A stretch of 64,000 nt of DNA, taken from the NCBI GenBank assembly GCA_034044135.1, contig CP139021.1:3053635-3117634 (forward strand), in the 5' to 3' direction. Both the position numbers and the translations under genes were made by a program. Under the pieces are notes generated by a model, which searched no databases, was not told the origin of the DNA, and saw only the letters and a list, made by a program, of their open reading frames with translations. Source of the DNA: Flammeovirgaceae bacterium SG7u.111 (GTDB lineage Bacteria > Bacteroidota > Bacteroidia > Cytophagales > Flammeovirgaceae). Below, piece by piece: positions 1 to 7,759 of this stretch (position 1 is its first letter; every line of letters starts with the position of its first letter).

Positions 1-2
1 CC

Positions 3-593
3 ACAAAGCTACAAGGGCAAACACGCATTGAAGTTGTATCAACTAACAACAATGGAGCTGTATTGGCAGTAGGCACAAGAGATGACGAAAGTATTCAATT
101 GCTAAAGCTTAACGAAGAAGGTATTCTTAGCCCCATCAATTATCTGGAGACAGGCTTTTCCATTTATTATGGCTTAAGATCCCATAAAATAGGTGATGAT
201 AACTTCCTTATTGCAGGTTCGTTTAGGTTCGATTTGAAAAAGATAGCCACCTACAAGGTTTCACCCAACATAGATAGAAGCGGAAAAGTGCTGAGGCACA
301 TCGTAAACCTGAAATACAAAAAAGAGGCTACCCAAGAACAAATTGATGAGGCAGTTAAAATATTTTTAGACCTTAAGAAGGAAATTTCCGAAATTGCGGA
401 CATTGAATGGGGAATAAATGACAGTACCGAAGGAGCCAGCAAAGGTTTCACCCATACATTCACCCTGACTTTCAATGATGCGCATGGTAGGGAAATCTAT
501 CTATTCCATAAAGCGCATTTGGATTTGGTAGAGAAAGTAGGACCAATTATTGGCGATGTTTTAGTAATGGATTATTGGACGGCAGACGATTGA
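3..593 (+). CDS. Dabb-domain (stress-responsive A/B barrel) protein, 5' end missing
   Basis: The frame is open from the first bases of the window, so the gene starts upstream. The last ~100 residues match the Dabb alpha/beta-barrel fold: a HIVNLKYK strand, a helix, then EWG, KGFTHTFTLTF and a closing DVLVMDYW, the usual landmarks of that family. The preceding ~80 residues (VLAVGTRDDESIQLLKLNEE onward) read like beta-rich, perhaps propeller-type, repeats and may be the end of a larger extracellular domain. Dabb domains often form dimeric barrels; some bind small ligands, but no specific activity can be assigned here. The TTG at 63 is unlikely to be the true start because coding sequence continues before it. 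Confidence 0.75.
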   Translation, partial: TKLQGQTRIEVVSTNNNGAVLAVGTRDDESIQLLKLNEEGILSPINYLETGFSIYYGLRSHKIGDDNFLIAGSFRFDLKKIATYKVSPNIDRSGKVLRHIVNLKYKKEATQEQIDEAVKIFLDLKKEISEIADIEWGINDSTEGASKGFTHTFTLTFNDAHGREIYLFHKAHLDLVEKVGPIIGDVLVMDYWTADD

Positions 594-755
594 GTGAGTT
601 GAAAAACTACATACCTTTATCCAGATACTAGCTAGCAACAGCTATTTGAATTTAGCTGAAAGTTGCTGGTTACTAGGTGAATTGATATGACAACTTGGGA
701 TGGTTTCAAACGGACGCTTGAAGTCACGATTCAGGCACGACAATTCCATTGTGGG

Positions 756-857
756 CGGGGCTTTTAAGCCCCGTTTGGAAGTAGAAATGACGTTGGCTTC
801 AAGCCTAAACTAAATTTCAAGCCAATAAGTCTGTACAAATCAAACCACGATAAACTC
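756..857 (+). repeat. Dispersed intergenic repeat with GGGGCTTTTAAGCCCC hairpin, copy 1
   Basis: About 100 bp beginning with the palindrome CGGGGCTTTTAAGCCCCG and continuing through GCCTAAACTAAATTTCAAGCC to an ACCACGATAAA end. It matches, in inverted orientation, 9331-9432 at roughly 80-85% identity by eye. No coding potential. The rest of the 594-885 spacer holds nothing recognised. Confidence 0.75.
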
Positions 858-885
858 TAATTAACTTTCTATAAAAACATAAACA

Positions 886-1605
886 ATGAGCAGTTTAAAA
901 AATAAAAAAGCGATTATAACAGGCGGCAGCAGAGGGCTTGGAAAAGCAACCGCCTTGGCATTTGCCAAAGAAGGAATTGACGTTGCCATTACGGGCAGAA
1001 ACGAGAAGGCGTTGAAAGAAACCGTTGCCGAATTAGAAGCATTTGGGGTTCAGGCAATCTATTCCGTATTCGATGTGGGCAATTACGACGAAGTAAAAAG
1101 CAGCATCAAGCAAATGGTAGATAGCTTAGGCACAGTTGATATCTTGGTCAATAATGCGGGGATTGCCGCTATTGGCTCTTTTAACGATATGGAAGTTAGC
1201 CAATGGGCTGAGATCATCCAGACCAATGTGATGGGGATGTACTATGTAACTAAGGAAGTATTACCCTACCTCATAGCCAAGAACGAAGGTGATATTTTTA
1301 ATGTCTCTTCTACAGCAGGGTTAAATGGAAACCCAAACGTATCTGCCTACTCTGCTTCTAAATTTGCAGTAATAGGCATGTCCGAGTCCTTAATGAAAGA
1401 GGTGCGCAAAAATAATATCAGGGTGATTACCTTGACCCCAAGCACCATAGAATCTGATATGACCATTGGATTGGGTATTGCAAATGAAGGGTCTCAAGAA
1501 AACGTTTTACAGCCAGAGGACTTCGCAGAACTAATTCTTGCAGGCTTAAAGCTGCCAAGAAGGGCAATGCTCAAAAGTGCAGCTTTGTGGTCTACCAACC
1601 CATAA
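886..1605 (+). CDS. SDR-family oxidoreductase (FabG-like)
   Basis: A 239-residue classical short-chain dehydrogenase/reductase. Visible signatures are the N-terminal cofactor motif TGGSRGLG (about residues 12-19), NNAG near residue 90, the catalytic Ser in NVSST, and YSASK with Tyr and Lys about residue 155. The basic residue after the glycine motif (TGRNEK after strand 2) suggests NADP(H). The substrate cannot be read from the sequence; FabG-type 3-oxoacyl reduction is the nearest general assignment. It stands alone, followed by 470 bp of repeats. ATG start, with an AT-rich leader and no strong Shine-Dalgarno. Confidence 0.9.
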   Translation: MSSLKNKKAIITGGSRGLGKATALAFAKEGIDVAITGRNEKALKETVAELEAFGVQAIYSVFDVGNYDEVKSSIKQMVDSLGTVDILVNNAGIAAIGSFNDMEVSQWAEIIQTNVMGMYYVTKEVLPYLIAKNEGDIFNVSSTAGLNGNPNVSAYSASKFAVIGMSESLMKEVRKNNIRVITLTPSTIESDMTIGLGIANEGSQENVLQPEDFAELILAGLKLPRRAMLKSAALWSTNP

Positions 1606-1628
1606 GTTCGATTTGAAAAGCTGATAGC

Positions 1629-1990
1629 ACAATTAACGCCGTTACTAGGCTAGTAGAATACTTGCTCGGTAGCAACACTTTTCTGTCCAAGAAAGAGTAA
1701 CGGCGTTAATACAAGAAGAGCCAGTTCGTCGGGGTCGTTTCAGACCACCCCAGACATTTATTGACTGACATTCTACCCAACATCCCGATCATTTCAAATG
1801 ATCGGGACGTTCTGCATTATGATCAATCCTGCTAGCTGGATAAGTAAAAAGCAATGTTCTCTGTAGGGTTTTCTTCTCTACCAAGTTATCAAAACTCTCA
1901 ATCTCCCGATTGACTCTTGCCCACAGAGTTTCTATGAATCAGGAGATCTGAGAGGATGCTGTGCTAACTCTCCGAAGAAACTGCAATGTT
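1629..1990. repeat. Composite multi-hairpin intergenic repeat, copy A
   Basis: A string of short inverted-repeat modules filling the 1606-2076 spacer: an outer pair TAACGCCGTTAC / GTAACGGCGTTA, a GTCGGGG..CCCC..GAC module, a GATCGGGA hairpin not seen in copy B, a CTGTAGGG module, a TCAATCTCCCGATTGA hairpin and a distal ATCAGGAGAT / GAGAGGATGC..GCTAACTCTC part. The same modules recur in the same order at 4745-5070. No ORF or RNA gene is recognised inside. Confidence 0.75.
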
Positions 1991-2076
1991 GTGATACATT
2001 TGCCAAGACGAAAAAGCATGGCAAAATTAAACATGCGGTATCCTAATTGGATTATATTTGAATAAAAAATAATCGT

Positions 2077-3033
2077 ATGATAATTCCTGTCTTATTGGTT
2101 GTTGCAGGATTTGTTTCCTTGATTTTTGGGGCAAATTGGCTTGTTGATGGAGCTTCGGCATTAGCAAAAAAATATGGAGTGCCTGACTTAGTTATTGGAT
2201 TGACTATTGTTGCGTTTGGGACTTCAGCTCCTGAGTTAGTTGTAAATAGTATTGCTTCTGTAAAAGGCTACTCTGATATTGTACTTGGAAATATTATTGG
2301 TAGTAACAATTTTAATTTATTTATTATTCTTGGTTTATCAGGATTGATTTTACCGATTAAAGTTCAAACGTCAACCGCATGGCGGGAAATACCAATTTCA
2401 GTTTTTATTTCTGTGTTATTGTTGTTCTTGCTTAATGATTTTATATTCTCAGGACATACTTATTCTAGTCGTATTGACGGATTGATTATGTTGATCTTGT
2501 TTGGCTTTTTCTTGTATTATGTTTTCAAACAAATGAAAAGCGACCCACAAACTGCTACAGCCTTAGATATTCAAAAACCTGCAGCAAAAATTTGGGGATT
2601 AATAATAGTTGGGTTAATAAGCTTGGTATTGGGCGGTCAACTTGTAGTTGTTAATGGTGTTGGTATTGCAAACGTATTAGGAGTTAGTGAGAAAATAATC
2701 GGATTGACCATCATTGCCGCTGGGACTTCCCTACCTGAATTAGTTACTTCAATTGTGGCAGCAACGAAAAAGAACAGTGATATTGCGATTGGGAATGTTA
2801 TTGGGTCAAATATTTTTAATATCCTATTGATATTGTCAATTAGTAGCATTATCAGCCCAATTGAGTATAATCCTAAATTTAACCTTGACTTGTATATTCT
2901 AATTGGAGGGACTATTTTTCTGCTTACTTCAATGCTGACTGGACAAAAGAAGAAATTGGACAGGTGGGAAGCAGGAGTTTTATTCGGGTTTTATATTGTC
3001 TATACAATATACTTAGTAATGAAAGAAATATAA
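2077..3033 (+). CDS. Calcium/sodium antiporter, CaCA family (YrbG-like)
   Basis: A 318-residue inner-membrane antiporter with about ten hydrophobic segments. It shows the duplicated alpha-repeat architecture of the Ca2+:cation antiporter family: repeat 1 has GLTIVAFGTSAPELVVN and GNIIGSNNFN, and repeat 2 has GLTIIAAGTSLPELVTS and GNVIGSNIFN, on opposite membrane sides. The acidic residues of both PEL motifs are present, as needed for cation coordination. Length is typical of YrbG-type prokaryotic exchangers. The gene is monocistronic between repeat copies. ATG start; a TATATTTG box lies just upstream at about 2053-2060 and could be a Bacteroidota -7 element. Confidence 0.93.
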   Translation: MIIPVLLVVAGFVSLIFGANWLVDGASALAKKYGVPDLVIGLTIVAFGTSAPELVVNSIASVKGYSDIVLGNIIGSNNFNLFIILGLSGLILPIKVQTSTAWREIPISVFISVLLLFLLNDFIFSGHTYSSRIDGLIMLILFGFFLYYVFKQMKSDPQTATALDIQKPAAKIWGLIIVGLISLVLGGQLVVVNGVGIANVLGVSEKIIGLTIIAAGTSLPELVTSIVAATKKNSDIAIGNVIGSNIFNILLILSISSIISPIEYNPKFNLDLYILIGGTIFLLTSMLTGQKKKLDRWEAGVLFGFYIVYTIYLVMKEI

Positions 3034-3089
3034 AAACATTCCATAACAAAACCCTATGGCAGAAGGGAGTTCCCAAAACGGTTCACACC

Positions 3090-3205
3090 CACCTTGAAAG
3101 GCAGTAAACATCTTGCCCACGGAGTTTCTGCAAATCAGGAGATTTGCATCAAAAAAACACATCTAAGAGGACGCTGCGCTAACTCTCAGAAGAACCTGCG
3201 CAAGA
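3090..3205. repeat. Composite hairpin repeat, distal half, copy C
   Basis: Contains the module string GGCAGTAAACATCTTGCCCA, CAAATCAGGAGATTTG (a hairpin) and a CTAAGAGGACGCTGCGCTAACTCTCAG-type arm pair, closely matching 4633-4745 and 4968-5070. It separates the antiporter gene from the nrnA-like gene. Confidence 0.75.
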
Positions 3206-3289
3206 ATGTCGAAAAAGGGAAACGATAAAAACACCGGTTTTTAGTTTATACTTGCACCCCAATAGAAAACCAAGCGATTTAAAACAATA

Positions 3290-4294
3290 ATGAACGACTA
3301 CAAACAAATTGAAGCGGAGATACTTGCCGCTTCCCATATTGTCATTACCTCCCACAAATCTGCCGATGGGGATTCGATAGGCTCTTCACTGGGGCTCTTG
3401 TATTTTATAGAAAAGCTTGGTAAAAAAGCAGTGATTTGCCATCCAGATGCAGCCCCTAGCTTTTTATACTGGTTGGACACCTCTCCTATTTTGCTCATGA
3501 GCGAGGAGCCCGAAAAAGTAACCGCAGCTTTTGAACAAACTGACTTGATCTTTTGCCTAGATTACAACACAACCGACCGTGTAGGCCCTGACATGCAAGC
3601 CTTATTGGAGTCGGCTACTTGCAAAAAGATCATGATAGACCACCATCTGCATCCGCAAGAATTCCCTACGATCACCGTTTCCGATACCTCCGCTTCGTCT
3701 ACCTCACAGCTGATAGTAGAACTGATAGAACAATCGGGACAAGGAAAGTTGCTCGATGAAAAAATAGGTACTCCACTCTACCTCGGCATCTTGACCGATA
3801 CGGGAAGCTTTCGGTTTTCTTCCGTACAACCCCGCACACACGAAATACTGGCAAAACTATTAGCCGCAGGCGTGCAGCATCATTTGGTACATGAAAAGCT
3901 AAACGATACCAACACCGCAAGTCGGTTACGACTGCAAGGCTATGCGATGAGCGAAAAAATGGAAATCATGGAAGACTACCAAGTAGCCATCATTTCTCTT
4001 TCCAAAGAGGAGCTCGCCAAATACGATTACCAAAAAGGAGATACTGACAACCTAGCAAACAATTGCCTCTCTATAAGGGGAATGAAAGCTGCCATTGTAT
4101 TTTCAGAACGCGATGGGATCATGAAAATATCGTTCCGGTCCAAGGGGCAAGAAAACCCTGTCAATGTACTTGCCTCAGAGCATTTCAACGGGGGTGGGCA
4201 TGCCAATGCCGCAGGCGGAATGAGCGAATCATCGGTAACAGAAACATTGGACAAGATCAAAAGCTTAATCCCTGAGTATTTTTCTGCTAACTAA
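3290..4294 (+). CDS. nrnA: DHH-family phosphoesterase, NrnA-like oligoribonuclease/pAp phosphatase
   Basis: A 334-residue DHH/DHHA1 protein of the usual NrnA length. The N-terminal DHH domain has SHKSADGDSIGS (metal-binding D residues), LDYNTTDRVG, the defining MIDHHLHP, and GILTDTGSFRF. The C-terminal DHHA1 domain carries the substrate-binding GGGHANAAGG. Family members degrade 2-5-nt RNA fragments to mononucleotides and dephosphorylate 3'-phosphoadenosine 5'-phosphate, using Mn2+ in the cytosol. ATG start; TATACTTGCAC about 40 bp upstream resembles a -7 box. A diverged copy of its last ~39 codons plus 3' flank lies at 5073-5243. Confidence 0.92.
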   Translation: MNDYKQIEAEILAASHIVITSHKSADGDSIGSSLGLLYFIEKLGKKAVICHPDAAPSFLYWLDTSPILLMSEEPEKVTAAFEQTDLIFCLDYNTTDRVGPDMQALLESATCKKIMIDHHLHPQEFPTITVSDTSASSTSQLIVELIEQSGQGKLLDEKIGTPLYLGILTDTGSFRFSSVQPRTHEILAKLLAAGVQHHLVHEKLNDTNTASRLRLQGYAMSEKMEIMEDYQVAIISLSKEELAKYDYQKGDTDNLANNCLSIRGMKAAIVFSERDGIMKISFRSKGQENPVNVLASEHFNGGGHANAAGGMSESSVTETLDKIKSLIPEYFSAN

Positions 4295-4408
4295 CTAGCA
4301 TGGCTCTGTATAATTTAGCCAGCACTGGAGCATTTTAAAGGGCCTATCCATATAAAATCAGCTATTCGGCATGGAACTTTATATGACTGAAAACAATCAG
4401 TTTCTTAA

Positions 4409-4545
4409 GTCCCGAAGGGACGGTATATTTATAGAAAGGGCAAAAAAATAAACTAGCCCTGAAGGGGCGACATACTTATTTCGCCCCTTCAGGGCTGTAC
4501 CCTAAGCTATATTATGTAGCTATAAACATGTCGCCTCTTCGAGGC
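4409..4545. repeat. Cluster of GC-rich short palindromes with one long hairpin
   Basis: Four GC-rich palindromic units in AT-rich spacer: GTCCCGAAGGGAC (4409-4421), AGCCCTGAAGGGGCGA (4455-4470), its exact reverse complement TCGCCCCTTCAGGGCT (4481-4496), and GCCTCTTCGAGGC (4533-4545). The middle two form a 16-bp stem with a 10-nt loop. It resembles REP/RIP-type extragenic palindromes; no ORF is present. Confidence 0.75.
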
Positions 4546-4632
4546 TTGGACTGAGCAAAATAAGGCTCGGCAAATGTAACCTTACAGACGATCTACTCTT
4601 TTAAAGGACTTTCCATTATACGTTTTCATTTG

Positions 4633-5070
4633 TCCACTTACTCAAAGGGCAGCAAGGACATACCCCACATAGTTTCGCAAATTAGGAGATTTGCTTCAAA
4701 AAACACTTCTGAGAGGATGCTGCGCTAACGCTCAGAAGAACTTGTTTGCACAATTAACGCCGTTACCTGGCTAGTAGCATACCTGCTGGAGGGCAAGCCC
4801 TTCTGCCTCAGAAAGAGTAACGGCGTTACTATTTGAAGAGCCGTATCGTCGGGGGCGTTTCAGACCGCCCCCGACACTTGCTCGCTGAATAAGTAAAAAG
4901 CAATGTTCTCCGTAGAGTTTTTTCTCTACGGAGTTATCAAAAACAGTCAATCTTCCGATTGACGCCTTAAAGGGCAGCAAGGCTACACCTTGCCAACGGG
5001 GTTTCTGCAAATCAGGAGATTTGCTTCAAAAACACTTCAAAGAGGACGCTGTGCTAACTCTCAGAAGAAC
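4633..5070. repeat. Composite multi-hairpin repeat, copies D and B fused
   Basis: Copy D (4633-4745): AAAGGGCAGCAAGG, GCAAATTAGGAGATTTGC and a TCTGAGAGGATGC..GCTAACGCTCAGA stem. It runs directly into copy B (4745-5070): TAACGCCGTTAC..GTAACGGCGTTA, GTCGGGGGCGTTTC..GCCCCCGAC, CTCCGTAGAG..CTCTACGGAG, GTCAATCTTCCGATTGAC, AAAGGGCAGCAAGG, GCAAATCAGGAGATTTGC and a final GAGGACGC..GCTAACTCTCAG. Nearly every module is an inverted repeat. Confidence 0.8.
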
Positions 5071-5072
5071 TT

Positions 5073-5210
5073 GTCTCAGAACATTTCAACGGGGGTGGGC
5101 ATGCCAATGCCTCTGGCGGAATGAGCGAATTATCGGTAACAGAAACGTTGGACAAGATTAAAAACCTGATCCCTAGCTACTTTTCTGCTAACTGGCATGG
5201 CTCTGTATAA
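5073..5210 (+). pseudogene. Duplicated 3' fragment of the nrnA-like gene
   Basis: This stretch repeats the last ~39 codons of the DHH gene (compare 4171-4294) with GGGHANASGG and a few substitutions (A to S, S to L, S to N, E to S), then ~45 bp of its 3' flank up to TTTTAAAGGGC. The original stop is lost through a 4-bp difference, so the frame runs a few codons further to a TAA at 5208-5210. No start codon or upstream domain is present, so it is a relic rather than a gene. It is embedded between composite repeats, and both homology blocks end at the AAAGGGC module, suggesting repeat-mediated duplication. Confidence 0.8.
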
Positions 5211-5232
5211 TTTAGCCAGCACTGGAGCATTT

Positions 5233-5282
5233 TAAAGGGCAGCAAGGGCATACCTAGCCCATGTAGTTCGCAAAACAGGAGC
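5233..5282. repeat. Truncated composite repeat, copy E
   Basis: Begins TTTTAAAGGGCAGCAAGG and follows the repeat consensus to GCAAAACAGGAG, where the similarity stops abruptly. The 3' end of the WYL gene cluster starts at the next bases. Possible continuation of the repeat (GGATGC..TAAC..AGA..GACGGCGTTACTGG) is seen near 7350-7396 on the other side of the cluster. Confidence 0.6.
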
Positions 5283-5284
5283 AT

Positions 5285-5482
5285 TTACCTAAATGCTTTC
5301 TTAATTTCATCTGTAACTTGCTTTGCAAGCATTGACTCCATTTTTGTTATTAATTTTGTTTCAAATTTTTTGCAACAACATGACAATTCAATTGAATCTC
5401 TTTTAACTGTTGCTGTAGGTTTTTCAAAATGCACAACACAACGCTCTCTTTCAAGAGTTCTAGCAATTTTCTTTAAGTCCAT
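5285..5482 (-). CDS. Small hypothetical protein (65 aa), last gene of the WYL cluster
   Basis: A 65-residue ORF with ATG start, 24 bp after the preceding small gene on the same strand. It is cysteine-containing and amphipathic: ERERCVVHF in the first third, IELSCCCKKFE in the middle, and a basic helical tail ending IKKAFR. No signal peptide or membrane segment. The CCC cluster could bind metal, but no family is recognised. Support for being real is its place in a compact series of small ORFs and its low-GC composition shared with the rest of the cluster. Confidence 0.55.
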   Translation of the reverse strand: MDLKKIARTLERERCVVHFEKPTATVKRDSIELSCCCKKFETKLITKMESMLAKQVTDEIKKAFR

Positions 5483-5506
5483 AATATTGATTTTTAGCCA
5501 AAAACT

Positions 5507-5734
5507 TCAAGGTTTGTATGAAACTGTAACAATGTTATCACTTTCAATTGACTCATGTATATCACTATAATGGTGATCATACTCTAAAATGTCAACTGAT
5601 GAATATTTTATACTAAATTCATCAAGATAATTTCTTGACAATTCCAATATTTCTTCCTTATTCATTCCAGACCTCTTTACTTTTAATACTTTTTTATCTT
5701 GGTAAGAGACAAGAACATTACTTAAATCACTCAT
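5507..5734 (-). CDS. Small hypothetical protein (75 aa) in the WYL cluster
   Basis: A 75-residue soluble protein beginning MSDLSNVLVSYQDKKVLKVK. Predicted secondary structure by eye is two beta strands, a helix (NKEEILELSRNYLDEF), then strands with an acidic/histidine-rich stretch ILEYDHHYSDIHE and a final NIVTVSYKP strand. No recognised family. It lies between the 48-aa cysteine protein and the 65-aa protein on the same strand, with gaps of 60 and 24 bp, so cotranscription is likely. Confidence 0.6.
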   Translation of the reverse strand: MSDLSNVLVSYQDKKVLKVKRSGMNKEEILELSRNYLDEFSIKYSSVDILEYDHHYSDIHESIESDNIVTVSYKP

Positions 5735-5794
5735 AGTTAAACAAATTTAAATTACTGAAATAGATCGTAATATTTCCACTACGACCTACGAGAA

Positions 5795-5941
5795 TCACTT
5801 ACAGCCATTCTTAGCACATGTGATTTTTTCATTTGAGTTTACCCAATGAGTAGTGTTCTCTGTTGTATCAAAACCACAACCTGTCTTCCCACCTTTTTGT
5901 CCTTTATGGACTTCTTGTGTTGGTAAATGTTTAACAGCCAT
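5795..5941 (-). CDS. 48-aa cysteine-containing small protein in the WYL cluster
   Basis: An ATG-started 48-codon ORF: MAVKHLPTQEVHKGQKGGKT, followed by GCGFDTTENTTHWVN, SNEKITCAKNGC and a final Lys, then TGA. Three cysteines (residues 22, 42 and 47) and His32 could form a small zinc site. The TGCG..HW..ITC.KNGC pattern looks like a conserved small-protein family rather than random sequence, but I cannot name it. It sits between the DUF3606-like gene (60-bp gap) and the 75-aa gene (60-bp gap) on the same strand. Confidence 0.6.
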   Translation of the reverse strand: MAVKHLPTQEVHKGQKGGKTGCGFDTTENTTHWVNSNEKITCAKNGCK

Positions 5942-6001
5942 AATAATAAATTTTAGGTTACACTTGAATTTGTTAAAGTATTATCCTTTTGAAGAAATAT
6001 G

Positions 6002-6178
6002 CTATTTCCCAAGATATTCCTTTACTTTAGCTACTGAATAGCCAACTTGATTAACTGCACTTATAAGTTGGATTTGTGATACACCAAACTTCTTTGACCA
6101 ATAATTCAGTTCCCATTTTTGATTAATATTGATTTTAGTTGGATCTTCTGGAAATTTTCTGTTTAAATTATCACTCAT
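6002..6178 (-). CDS. DUF3606-like small protein (58 aa)
   Basis: Starting at the ATG giving MSDNLNRKFPEDPTKININQ, the 58-residue product has the DUF3606 pattern: a D-x-T-K/R-I-N lead, E-(x)-YW-x-KKFGVS, a short turn, and a final helix VGYSVAKVKEYL. This family is small, soluble and of unknown function; the helical half resembles a helix-turn-helix. An in-frame upstream start would add a hydrophobic leader not typical of the family, so the internal ATG at 6178 is preferred. It lies 86 bp downstream of the WYL gene on the same strand. Confidence 0.75.
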   Translation of the reverse strand: MSDNLNRKFPEDPTKININQKWELNYWSKKFGVSQIQLISAVNQVGYSVAKVKEYLGK

Positions 6179-6264
6179 TGTTTTTGTGTTTAATGAAACC
6201 ATTAATTTTCTTTTCACAAAATACAGCGAGATGGCGAAAAGGAATTTCGCCATCAAAAAAATTA

Positions 6265-7263
6265 TTAATAAATTTTACTTAAAGCATCAATATGTACTTT
6301 AATTTCCTCTTGAAGTTTATTAGGAGATACCACTTTCACAGCTTTCCCATAACTTAAAATCTTTGAATAAAACTCATAGGATGGCTTTACTTGAATTGAG
6401 ATTCTAAGCTCCTCGTTATTATCAACTAATACCTTTTGTGTGGAATGAAGTGGTAATGATTTAATATAGAATCCTTGATGTGCATCAAAAGATAAAATCA
6501 CTTCAGTTACAGGCTCATCAAAAACAGAAATGCCAAATGAATATTTAAAATATTCATCAAAATCAATTTTATCAGGTGAAAAATACTCACTAGTTATGTA
6601 TAAAGATTTGATGCGATCATCTATAGCAAAAGTAGTTAATTGCTTCTTACCTTTTAACTTGCCAATTATATACCACCTATTGCTATCTTCCTTTAATAGA
6701 TATGGATATAATATCCTCTTTTTGATATTATTATCTCCGTATTTTTGATATTCAAATTCTATAATTTTTTGTTCTTCAAGCGCAGTAACAATATTAGGTA
6801 TAAATTCTGTACCCAAACACATTGGAATATTTTGCGTTTGAATATATTGTCGTTGCTCTACATTTTTTAAGCTCTTTCTTATTTGAACAGCTTGCAATAC
6901 TTTTTCAATTGCAGTTGAAAAGTCTTTAAAAATAGGATAGTTTTTGTATAAATTGAGTTTTCCCGCAAAAATTTGCAATGTATTTATTTCTTCTTCTTTA
7001 AGACCAAAGCCAGTAATGGAATATTTTGAATCAGCGTAAAAGTATGCTTTCTTACTTTTATCATATTCTATAGGTGCATAGTATCCTAAAAAGGAATCAG
7101 TTTGCATATCTTGAATATCTTTTTGAATACTTCTGACTGTTATACCCATCTCACATTCTTTCAGGCAGATATCAACCAAATCAGCAGTTTTTACATAATC
7201 TTTACGAGATAATTCTCTATCAATAATTTTATAGCGGGCAAAAGCATATTTATTTTGTGCCAT
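6265..7263 (-). CDS. WYL-domain transcriptional regulator
   Basis: A 332-residue protein with an N-terminal winged-helix region (residues ~1-75, including TADLVDICL and ITVRSIQKDIQDMQ) and a WYL domain (about 165-245) that contains EFEYQKYG, a YPYLLKEDSNRWYIIG strand pair (the WYL-type motif) and LTTFAIDDRI. A C-terminal WCX-like extension follows. WYL regulators sense ligands, often nucleic acids or nucleotides, and frequently control phage-defence or DNA-damage loci, usually as repressors. Here it is the first gene of an AT-rich minus-strand cluster with four tiny ORFs, so it probably regulates them and itself. Confidence 0.88.
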   Translation of the reverse strand: MAQNKYAFARYKIIDRELSRKDYVKTADLVDICLKECEMGITVRSIQKDIQDMQTDSFLGYYAPIEYDKSKKAYFYADSKYSITGFGLKEEEINTLQIFAGKLNLYKNYPIFKDFSTAIEKVLQAVQIRKSLKNVEQRQYIQTQNIPMCLGTEFIPNIVTALEEQKIIEFEYQKYGDNNIKKRILYPYLLKEDSNRWYIIGKLKGKKQLTTFAIDDRIKSLYITSEYFSPDKIDFDEYFKYSFGISVFDEPVTEVILSFDAHQGFYIKSLPLHSTQKVLVDNNEELRISIQVKPSYEFYSKILSYGKAVKVVSPNKLQEEIKVHIDALSKIY

Positions 7264-7349
7264 TTTATTTATAATCTAAATAACATCCATCTATTAGTGT
7301 TAAAATAATAAAAACAGCTTACAAACACAAATAAAAAACCATGCGATAA

Positions 7350-7680
7350 CACACCGTTAGGATGCATTAACAGACGATTGTGACGGCGTTACTGGAATTA
7401 TGCAGTCGCTTTCGGCATCAATCAGCGCAGCTTTGTTGCACAGTAGGAAGGAGTCCTGCTAAATAGCGGGAGACAGAATTGGGAGAGCTTAGTGGTTTTA
7501 TAAATAAATAGAAAAACAACAACCCGTGTCGTTCCAGGCCTGAGGCGGACGGCTAGTCACGGAATCTCCTACCAATGCACCAGCAAGCATTGCGGAGCTT
7601 AGCTTTTCCAAGGTGCAACAAGGCACTGCGGAACTTTCCCCTCTGCATCAATATGACCTTGTTGCACAGTAGGCTGGAGA
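7350..7680. repeat. Patchwork of repeat fragments downstream of the helical gene
   Basis: Holds a fragment GACGGCGTTACTGGAATTATGC..GTCGC (7382-7411) that matches the 3' end and terminator side of the 7796-8521 gene, two copies of TTGTTGCACAGTAGG (7433-7447 and 7659-7673), and inverted remnants of a GGAGATTCC..GGAATGAC type repeat (about 7525-7575 and 7676-7705). No gene is supported here. The spacer 7264-7795 otherwise holds only the putative promoter side of the WYL gene. Confidence 0.55.
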
Positions 7681-7759
7681 TTCCGGCTTTCGCAGGAATG
7701 ACTCGTTTTTTTGTATCACCCTAGGCATAGAATGGGGAAGAGTGATGTGGAGTAAAAAA

